A program made the translations under genes and the position numbers. From contig JAHDIL010000148.1 of the NCBI GenBank assembly GCA_020630835.1, positions 1 to 5,499 of the forward strand: 5,499 nt of DNA, read 5' to 3'. This DNA comes from Verrucomicrobiota bacterium. Its GTDB lineage: Bacteria; Verrucomicrobiota; Verrucomicrobiia; Verrucomicrobiales; DEV007. Of the stretch, positions 1 through 5,499 are shown in pieces. Positions within the stretch are counted from its first letter, which is position 1, and each line of letters begins with the position of its first letter. Below the pieces are notes generated by a model. The model searched no databases. It was given only the letters and a program-made list of their open reading frames with translations, and was not told where the DNA came from.

Positions 1-26
1 TCCAAGTTGGATCTTGCTTCTATCTT

Positions 27-2303
27 ATGGGGACGCTCTCCCTTTTCGATTTTCAAGAAACCTCTGCGCAAGTGCTGATAGATGGATCTTCTCAGGATCT
101 TTCGTTCTCCTATGCCGTCCCCGATGGTATGCAGATCGAGGCGGGCATGCGGGTGCGAGTCCCCCTGAGAGGTCGGCTTGCCCTCGGCACGGTAGTGTCG
201 GTAAAGGCAGAATCTGATCATGAAGATGAACAAGACTACGCGCTGAAGCCGATTCATTCGCGTGTGGGTGACCGAGCCTATCTCACCCCTGGTCTTATGC
301 AGCTGGCGCGGTGGATGTCCAGTTACTATATGGCTCCACTAGAGGCGGCGATTCGTGTCATGATCCCCTCGGCTTCTCGCGGGGAAAAGGATCATCGAAA
401 AACTCAGCAAGCGGTTCGCTTGCGCAGCGACTGGGAAGATGTGTCTTCAAGCAAAGATGGGAAACCGAGCGCGAAGCAGCAGCAGTTATTGGATGTATTG
501 TTTGAAGCAGAAGTTCTGCTCGTCTCTGAGCTTGAAGCCCGTCACGGGATTACGAGAGCAGTTGTGAAAGGAGCGGAAAAGAAAGGGCTGGTGGTTATCA
601 CGGAGGCTCATATCGAGCGTGACCCCTCAGCGGGAAAGGAGTTTGTGCAGACAAAAAACCTCGCATTGAACGAGGAACAGCGCGTGGCTCTCGACCAGAT
701 CGAAAAGGCGAGACAAGCCTTTGCCGAAGGGGAAACGGCGAGGCCTATTCTGCTCTATGGAGTCACCGGGAGTGGCAAAACGGAAGTCTACCTGCAAGCT
801 ATCGAAAAAGCGGTGGATGACGGAAAGGGGGCCATCGTGCTGGTGCCTGAGATTTCTCTGACGCCGCAGACGTCGAATCGTTTTAAGCAACGTTTTGCTC
901 ATATCCAGAACAAAGTGGCGATTCTTCACAGTCATTTATCTGATGGAGAGCGAAGTGATGAGTGGCGGAAAGTCCTCGACCAACGTGCACAAATCGTTAT
1001 TGGAGCGCGTAGCGCCATCTTTTCTCCGGTAGCAAACTTGGGGCTGATCGTTGTCGATGAGGAGCACGAGAACTCATACAAGCAGGACAAAGTTCCCCGT
1101 TATCAGGCGCGCGATATCGCTGTTGTCCGTGGTCATCTAGAGAGCTGCCCGGTTGTTTTGGGCAGTGCCACGCCTTCTCTAGAATCCTGGCAGAATGCGG
1201 ATTCCGGCAAATACCAGTTGGCTACCATGCGGCAGCGTATCGATGACCGCCAGCTACCTCTTATTCGTGTCATCGATATGAAGTTGGAAAGTCGCAAGCA
1301 GAAGGGGCTTACCATCTTTTCTTCCAAGCTACGCGATGCCGTTCAGGAGCGCCTAGCCGAGGGCGAGCAGACGATTCTCTTTTTGAACCGCCGAGGCTTC
1401 GCCAAAAATATTCTCTGCCCAGACTGTGGTTACGTAGCAAATTGTCGCAGTTGCTCGACGACGCTAACCTTTCATCAGAAAGACGATGCGTTGATTTGTC
1501 ATATATGCGGGGCGCGGCAGCTGCCACCTCGGAAATGCCCTGAGTGTGGCTCAGCTTCGATCGTAAATTCAGGCTTCGGGACTGAGAGGGTAGAGGAGAT
1601 GGCAAGGCAGGCTTTCGACAAGGCTCGTATTGCCCGTGTCGATACCGATACCATCAGGCGGAAAAACCAACTGGAGGACACGTTGGATGCCTTTCGTGCA
1701 AAAAAGATCGATCTTCTTATTGGGACGCAAATGATCGCTAAGGGACTTCACTTCCCTAATGTAACGCTCGTGGGTGTTCTTAATGCTGACACAGGGCTAC
1801 ACATCCCAGACCTCCGAGCTGGAGAGCGGACTTTTCAACTCCTGACGCAGGTTGCCGGCCGTGCTGGCCGGGGTGATTTAGCTGGAGAAGTCATCGTGCA
1901 GACCTATACGCCGCACCATCCGTCCATCCAATTTTCGAGACACCACGACTTTGAAGGCTTTGCTGAGCAGGAGCTGTTCATGCGGCAGCAGTTTCAGCAC
2001 CCTCCCTTTATTCATTTGCTATTGATTACCGCAAGGTCGACTCACCAGGAACGTGCTCAGTTCTGTTTGGAGGCTATCCATAAGAAACTGAAACAGCGCC
2101 TTGCTGATGAGTCTCACATTTTCCTGACCGAGCCATTGCCTTCACCGCTCGTTAAGTCTCACGACCAGTGGCGCTTCCAGCTCTTGCTCAAAGCTCGCAC
2201 CGCGAAAGAGCTAACAGGACCTGTTCGGGAGGTAATGAGTAAGCTAACCTTTCCTGAGGATGTGCATGTAGCTATTGATGTAGACCCTTACAATATGACC
2301 TAA
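27..2303 (+). CDS. priA: Primosomal protein N' (PriA), replication-restart helicase
   Basis: PriA is a cytoplasmic 3'-5' superfamily 2 DNA helicase that recognises stalled or abandoned forks and starts reloading of the replicative helicase. The 758-residue product is full length (E. coli PriA is about 730). Residues 10-115 match the 3'-end-binding domain, and 145-200 look like the winged helix. The helicase core shows Walker A GVTGSGKT (245-252), the DEEH box (344-347), LGSATPS (378-384), NRRG (454-457), GFGTE (516-520), GTQMIAKG (566-573) and QVAGRAGR (608-615). Eight zinc cysteines are present in four CxxC pairs (464/467, 473/476, 491/494, 504/507). The end, DVDPYNMT, is typical of PriA. 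The frame stays open upstream to the window edge, but the ATG at 27 places the first domain at the expected distance and no other in-frame start is visible. No clear Shine-Dalgarno precedes it. All catalytic motifs look intact, so I expect an active enzyme. Its link to the downstream genes is probably only positional. Confidence 0.97.
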   Translation: MGTLSLFDFQETSAQVLIDGSSQDLSFSYAVPDGMQIEAGMRVRVPLRGRLALGTVVSVKAESDHEDEQDYALKPIHSRVGDRAYLTPGLMQLARWMSSYYMAPLEAAIRVMIPSASRGEKDHRKTQQAVRLRSDWEDVSSSKDGKPSAKQQQLLDVLFEAEVLLVSELEARHGITRAVVKGAEKKGLVVITEAHIERDPSAGKEFVQTKNLALNEEQRVALDQIEKARQAFAEGETARPILLYGVTGSGKTEVYLQAIEKAVDDGKGAIVLVPEISLTPQTSNRFKQRFAHIQNKVAILHSHLSDGERSDEWRKVLDQRAQIVIGARSAIFSPVANLGLIVVDEEHENSYKQDKVPRYQARDIAVVRGHLESCPVVLGSATPSLESWQNADSGKYQLATMRQRIDDRQLPLIRVIDMKLESRKQKGLTIFSSKLRDAVQERLAEGEQTILFLNRRGFAKNILCPDCGYVANCRSCSTTLTFHQKDDALICHICGARQLPPRKCPECGSASIVNSGFGTERVEEMARQAFDKARIARVDTDTIRRKNQLEDTLDAFRAKKIDLLIGTQMIAKGLHFPNVTLVGVLNADTGLHIPDLRAGERTFQLLTQVAGRAGRGDLAGEVIVQTYTPHHPSIQFSRHHDFEGFAEQELFMRQQFQHPPFIHLLLITARSTHQERAQFCLEAIHKKLKQRLADESHIFLTEPLPSPLVKSHDQWRFQLLLKARTAKELTGPVREVMSKLTFPEDVHVAIDVDPYNMT
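1416..1547 (+). other. PriA zinc-binding segment (four CxxC pairs)
   Basis: This segment encodes residues 464-507 of PriA. Eight cysteines in four CxxC pairs bind two zinc ions in characterised PriA proteins; these ions support interactions with other primosome proteins and help unwinding. All eight are present with usual spacing. The segment is inserted between the NRRG motif and the GFGTE motif, which is its normal position within the second helicase lobe. Confidence 0.9.
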
Positions 2304-2319
2304 GCCTGCCTAGGCTTTT
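2302..2319 (+). terminator. Possible weak intrinsic terminator after priA
   Basis: A perfect 6-bp inverted repeat, AAGCCT (2302-2307) and AGGCTT (2312-2317), with a 4-base loop, begins inside the priA stop codon. A run of four T (2316-2319) overlaps the right arm. Position and shape suit a Rho-independent terminator. The stem is short and only half G/C, and the T run is short, so termination would be partial at best. It could also be chance. Confidence 0.4.
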
Positions 2320-2440
2320 CGTCGGATGAGTTCTGCCTCTCCGTGGTCTTTCGTTATAGCTCGCCAAGCTGTTCATGGCGCAGTCGCGCTAGCTGAATGT
2401 GGCATCTTCCCGCCTCAATCCTATGGGGCAGAAAGTGGAA

Positions 2441-4795
2441 ATGAGGCGATCTTATCCGATGGAGAAAGGGCTCCCATTCGGCGCAGAGCAAGGCTATTTT
2501 GTGTTTTTTGTTACCCTTTTTCTCGCCGGCTCCACTGGCCTGGTTGCTGGGGATGATCTGAGCAGTCATCCCGGGAAAGCCATTTATCAGAAGCATTGCA
2601 CGAACTGTCACGGTGACAAGGGGGGCGGTAGTCCAGATTTTCCCGAAGTTGACCCTCTCCATGGGACCCTTTCTCTGGACTCGCTGGCAGGCCGGATTGA
2701 GCGGACTATGCCAGAAGACGAAGAGGACCTCGTCGTAGGAAAGGATGCTAGGCTCGTGGCTGAATACATCTATCAAGCCTTCTATTCTGAATCTGCCCGA
2801 GCCGCTAAGCAAAGTGTGCACCCCGATCTCACTCGATTGACCAGCGATCAATTTCTCTATTCTGTTTCAGATTTGCTAGTCGGGTTTCAAGGCGACGAAA
2901 ATCCTGCGTTGCCGATAGAGCGGGGTCTAAGAGCGAACTACTCGCTTAATGATCGTAAGAAAGCAGGGCAAAAAGACGTTAACCGACAGAATTTCCAACG
3001 CACAGACGCGAGAGTGCGTTTTGATTTTGGTGATAGACTCCCTCAGCCGCCGGAGGGTATGGCTATTGAGGATGGCATGACGGGGTTTCGTGTCGACTGG
3101 TCAGGGGCTCTCTACGCACCAGAGACTGGTGAATACGAGTTTGTCGTTCGCACAAGAAACGGGGTGCGCCTATTCCTTAACGAGCTTGATCATAAGGAAA
3201 CTCCCTTGCTTGACGGTTGGGTTGCTCCGGGAAATGAAATCAGGGAGGTGCGTGCTAAAGCCTATTTGATCGGTGGGCGGCGCTATCCAGTCTCCTTGCA
3301 ATTCTTTAAGCAAAATGAGCCATTGAGTTTCATCGAATTTCAATGGCGACCACCAAACCAGCGGCGTGAGATTGTGCCATCAAAGTATCTCGGAGTGCAG
3401 CGAGTGCCCATGCGTTTCAGCACATCACGAGTAATGCCTGCAGACGACCGCAGTCAGGGCTACGAGCGGGGTGCCACCGTATCGCGCGTCTGGTTAGATG
3501 CCGTCAACGCAGTGGCTTATGAGGCGGCAGACTGGGTGATAGACAACCTAAATCGAATGGCTAGGACTAAAGCCGATCAGCCCGATCGTTCTGCGAAGGT
3601 TCGAGCATTCGCCCATCAGTTTGCGGAGCGAGCCTTCCGGCGTCCTCTCTCAGGAGATGAAAGGCAGAACCTGGTGGAAATCCATTTTGCTGATGGTCGT
3701 CTCGAGGAGGATGCCGTGCGTCGCGTTGTATTGAATTCTCTGACCTCCCCTCAATTTCTGTATCCTCAACTGGCGAATCCCGACCCTGGCTCACCTTTCG
3801 CAAAAGCGTCGGCCCTAGCCCTATCGCTTTGGGACTCGATGCCCGATTCTCGCCTATGGAAAGCTGCCCAGTCGGGCCAGCTTTTGAAAAAGGACCAACA
3901 AAGGAGTCGCGCTCAGCAAATGATGGCAGATGGAAGGGCCAACCTAAAGCTTAGGGAATTCTTCTACCAATGGCTGGAGATCGAGGCTCACTCGGAAGTG
4001 ACGAAAGATGAGTCCCTCTTTCCTACTTTTGACGAAAGCATCTTCTTTGATCTCCGAACATCGCTAATGTTGTTTGTCGACGACACGGTTCAGTCTCCCT
4101 CCTCAAACTTTAAGGATCTATTGCTGTCAGAAGAGGTCTACCTCAATAGGACATTGGGTGACATTTATGGCATGGACGGACTGCCCTGGCACTTTGTGAA
4201 AAAACGTATGCCAGGAACGAAAAGAGCAGGGGTTATCACGCATCCGTTTATGCTCGCCTCTCTCGCGTATCATAATGAAACATCTCCTATTCATCGTGGT
4301 GTATTTTTGACACGTAATATCGTGGGGCTTCCGTTAAAGCCGCCACCTGAGGCAATCGAATTTACAGGGCACGATTTCCCGGATGATCTGACTATGCGGG
4401 AGAAGGTTACCGAAATTACCAAATCCAAATCATGCATGGCTTGTCATTCTATGATCAATCCTCTCGGATTTAGTCTCGAGTCTTTTGATGCAATAGGGGC
4501 TTCTAGGAATACCTTAGGAGGTTCGGTGGCGGTGAATGATGATAGCGTGCTGGCTCTCGATGATGGCACGCGTGTTTCGATTAGAGAACCCAGAGATGTC
4601 GCTCGCTATGCCGCGGAGTCTCCGCAGGCGCATAGAGCTTTCGTGCGCCAGTTGTTTAACTACGTCGTAAAGCAGCCTATTGCTGCCTACGGGAGCGGGA
4701 ACCATGATCGACTCGTAACTTCGTTTACGAATAAAAATTTCCATATTCGTGATCTCTATATCGAGATTGCCTTGTCCAGTTTAAACCCTAACTAA
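2441..4795 (+). CDS. Exported PSCyt/PSD (DUF1592-type) c-type cytochrome with a PA14 domain
   Basis: This is a large exported cytochrome-like protein of unknown biochemical role. Counting from ATG 2441 (784 residues), domains in order are: n-region with RR, hydrophobic core 19-36 and a likely Sec cleavage near VAG (35-37); cytochrome c with CTNCH (53-57) and candidate axial Met90; PSD3 first half (127-149, LTRLTSDQF pattern); PA14 (162-317, including APETGEY); PSD3-like second half (334-366, DDRSQGYERG); PSD5/DUF1595 (387-441, FRRPL); PSD4/DUF1592 (456-576, SLWDSMPD); PSCyt3/DUF1588 (595-690, TSPIHRG and second haem motif CMACH 665-669); PSD2/DUF1585 (718-779). The frame is open from GTG 2399, with further ATGs at 2423 and 2459. 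I prefer 2441 because it gives a net positive n-region of ordinary length, but no start has a well-spaced Shine-Dalgarno. The stop is five bases before the DUF1552 gene, indicating one transcript. Family assignment is firm; catalytic function and substrate are unknown. Confidence 0.9.
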   Translation: MRRSYPMEKGLPFGAEQGYFVFFVTLFLAGSTGLVAGDDLSSHPGKAIYQKHCTNCHGDKGGGSPDFPEVDPLHGTLSLDSLAGRIERTMPEDEEDLVVGKDARLVAEYIYQAFYSESARAAKQSVHPDLTRLTSDQFLYSVSDLLVGFQGDENPALPIERGLRANYSLNDRKKAGQKDVNRQNFQRTDARVRFDFGDRLPQPPEGMAIEDGMTGFRVDWSGALYAPETGEYEFVVRTRNGVRLFLNELDHKETPLLDGWVAPGNEIREVRAKAYLIGGRRYPVSLQFFKQNEPLSFIEFQWRPPNQRREIVPSKYLGVQRVPMRFSTSRVMPADDRSQGYERGATVSRVWLDAVNAVAYEAADWVIDNLNRMARTKADQPDRSAKVRAFAHQFAERAFRRPLSGDERQNLVEIHFADGRLEEDAVRRVVLNSLTSPQFLYPQLANPDPGSPFAKASALALSLWDSMPDSRLWKAAQSGQLLKKDQQRSRAQQMMADGRANLKLREFFYQWLEIEAHSEVTKDESLFPTFDESIFFDLRTSLMLFVDDTVQSPSSNFKDLLLSEEVYLNRTLGDIYGMDGLPWHFVKKRMPGTKRAGVITHPFMLASLAYHNETSPIHRGVFLTRNIVGLPLKPPPEAIEFTGHDFPDDLTMREKVTEITKSKSCMACHSMINPLGFSLESFDAIGASRNTLGGSVAVNDDSVLALDDGTRVSIREPRDVARYAAESPQAHRAFVRQLFNYVVKQPIAAYGSGNHDRLVTSFTNKNFHIRDLYIEIALSSLNPN
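2597..2611 (+). other. N-terminal haem c attachment motif (CTNCH)
   Basis: The codons spell a canonical CxxCH haem-c motif just after the predicted mature N-terminus, in a context (H before, G after) typical of class I cytochromes. A methionine 33 residues later, in TMPEDEEDL, is in place to be the sixth iron ligand, and an AEYIYQAF helix follows. This supports covalent haem attachment outside the cytoplasmic membrane. Confidence 0.85.
2924..3391 (+). other. PA14 domain segment inside the cytochrome protein
   Basis: The encoded stretch begins GLRANY and contains FRVDWSGALYAPETGEYEF, then NGVRLFLNEL, LLDGW and a closing VPSKYL. This is the usual PA14 order: opening strand, W-x-G followed by the APETGEY turn, then an R/V-L-F-N strand. 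PA14 is a beta-barrel domain, often carbohydrate-binding, found in exported and surface proteins. Here it sits between two stretches that resemble the two halves of PSD3. Its ligand cannot be read from the sequence. Confidence 0.8.
4433..4447 (+). other. Second haem c motif (CMACH) in the PSCyt3/DUF1588 domain
   Basis: A second CxxCH lies in the conserved PSCyt3 context, followed by the INPLGFSLESFDAIG pattern that characterises DUF1588. The family normally carries this motif, so the protein is predicted to bind two haems. I cannot identify a definite axial methionine for this site. Confidence 0.8.
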
Positions 4796-4800
4796 ATGCT

Positions 4801-5499
4801 ATGAAGGAACCATTTGTAGATCGACGTCACTTTCTCAACACTCTTGCATCGAGTTCGGCTGCGTTGCCTTTCTTAGCGGGTTTGCCTAGCTTACAGGCTG
4901 CGTCGAAGGCCGAGGCCAAAAGGGTGATTTTTGTGTTCACTCCGAATGGGACGGTCCCCGAAGAGTTCTGGCCAGAACAAGTGGCTAATCAGAGTGGGGA
5001 CATGAAACTTAAGCGCATCTTGAAGCCTCTGGAGTCGTGGAAGGATCGCATCGCTCCGGTTCGAGGAGTCTGCAATAGACTCCGTGGCGATGGTGATAAT
5101 CACATGCGTGGGATGAGTTGTTTACTTACGGGCACTGAGTTGCTTCCCGGCAACATTCAGGGTGGTGGAGGTGTGCCGGCTGGCTGGGCCGGTGGTATAT
5201 CACTGGATCAGGAGTTGAAGAGTGTTTTTCAGTCTGAGGTAGCGACTCGGACTCAGTTTGGCTCTTTAGAATTCGGGGTCGCTGTTCCTAATCGTGCTGA
5301 CCCGTGGACTCGTATGTGCTACGCAGGGGCGAACCAGCCAGTAGCGCCCATCTCTGATCCTAAGGTGATGATGGAGCGTCTCTACGGGCAGATTCAGGAT
5401 CGCGAAAATATGGGTGGTGTGGTTGGTCATGTGCGCGAGCAACTGTCACGATTGTCACAGGAACTTTCTGAACGCGACAGAAACATGCTGGAGAAGCAC
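4801..5499 (+). CDS. DUF1552 (HXXSHH family) Tat-exported protein, 3' end outside the window
   Basis: The first 233 residues of a DUF1552-family protein are visible; relatives are usually over 400 residues, so roughly half is missing, including the C-terminal histidine-rich motif that names the family. It opens with a Tat signal, DRRHFLN (7-13), a hydrophobic stretch to about residue 31 and likely cleavage near LQAAS (31-35). Family landmarks include VIFVFTPNGTVPEEFWP (42-58), NHMRGMSCLLTG (100-111), LEFGVAVPNRADPW (157-170) and a DPKVMMERLYG segment (187-197) leading into a charged helix (about 209-233). The ATG lies five bases after the upstream stop, with no visible Shine-Dalgarno, so expression probably depends on co-transcription and perhaps translational coupling. 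DUF1552 genes commonly sit next to DUF1592 genes. Function is unknown; export of a folded, possibly metal-bound protein is inferred from the Tat signal. Confidence 0.92.
   Translation, partial: MKEPFVDRRHFLNTLASSSAALPFLAGLPSLQAASKAEAKRVIFVFTPNGTVPEEFWPEQVANQSGDMKLKRILKPLESWKDRIAPVRGVCNRLRGDGDNHMRGMSCLLTGTELLPGNIQGGGGVPAGWAGGISLDQELKSVFQSEVATRTQFGSLEFGVAVPNRADPWTRMCYAGANQPVAPISDPKVMMERLYGQIQDRENMGGVVGHVREQLSRLSQELSERDRNMLEKH
4819..4905 (+). other. Twin-arginine (Tat) signal peptide region
   Basis: Residues 7-35 of the DUF1552 protein match the Tat pattern: consecutive arginines followed by H-F-L, then a moderately hydrophobic, alanine/serine-rich core, then an L-Q-A-A-type cleavage site. The Tat route exports folded proteins, unlike the Sec-type signal predicted for the adjacent cytochrome protein. 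Confidence 0.8.

Noticed and set aside
627..1751. Several minus-strand open frames of 60-102 codons inside priA
   Set aside because: All are antisense to the intact, motif-complete priA frame and have no family resemblance.
2331..2359. Possible promoter for the cytochrome gene, with TTATAG at 2354-2359 as a -10
   Set aside because: The hexamer 17 bases upstream (TTCTGC) is a very poor -35, and sigma factor preferences of this lineage are unknown. Not supportable as a promoter.
2363..2381. Inverted repeat CGCCA...TGGCG in the leader before the cytochrome gene
   Set aside because: A 5-bp stem with a 9-base loop and no T run or conserved riboswitch-like core is expected by chance.
2326..2556. 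76-codon + strand frame overlapping the start of the cytochrome gene
   Set aside because: It overlaps the signal peptide and haem-domain frame, which has clear family support. The translation has no recognisable pattern, so I treat it as a shadow.
2354..2851. 165-codon open frame on the minus strand across the intergenic region and the start of the cytochrome gene
   Set aside because: It lies mostly antisense to a firmly identified coding region, has no recognisable domain and no visible ribosome site. It is best explained as a shadow frame.
4796..4804. Two-codon mini-frame ATG CTA TGA overlapping the start of the DUF1552 gene
   Set aside because: It could in principle affect initiation at ATG 4801, but such a short frame occurs easily by chance and nothing else supports a regulatory role.

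Overview
The window holds three genes, all on the + strand. They are a complete priA (primosomal replication-restart helicase), a complete gene for a large exported c-type cytochrome of the PSCyt/PSD (DUF1592) class, and the 5' part of a Tat-exported DUF1552 (HXXSHH) gene that runs off the right edge. The PSCyt/PSD plus DUF1552 pair is characteristic of Planctomycetota and Verrucomicrobiota and also occurs in some other heterotrophic bacteria. With mid-range base composition and the style of the PriA sequence, I infer a PVC-superphylum bacterium, most likely Verrucomicrobiota. That assignment is inference and was not tested by a search.

Layout: priA occupies 27-2303 and carries the full helicase motif set and all eight zinc cysteines. 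A short hairpin with a T run follows its stop codon directly (2302-2319) and may be a weak terminator. About 140 bases (2304-2440) separate priA from the cytochrome gene, with no convincing promoter. The cytochrome gene (preferred start 2441, open from 2399) ends at 4795. Its domain order is Sec signal, CxxCH cytochrome, first half of PSD3, a PA14 domain, second half of PSD3, PSD5, PSD4, PSCyt3 with a second CxxCH, then PSD2. Only five bases separate its stop from the DUF1552 start at 4801, so these two genes are almost certainly co-transcribed.

How they fit together: priA is a cytoplasmic housekeeping gene and is probably an unrelated neighbour. The other two form an export module: a Sec-type, probably di-haem protein with a carbohydrate-binding-type PA14 domain, and a Tat-type partner predicted to fold before export. 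The biochemical role of this widespread pair is, to my knowledge, not established. It is the most interesting content here, particularly the PA14 domain that appears to interrupt PSD3 and the different export routes of the two partners. I see no RNA genes, mobile elements, CRISPR arrays or notable repeats.
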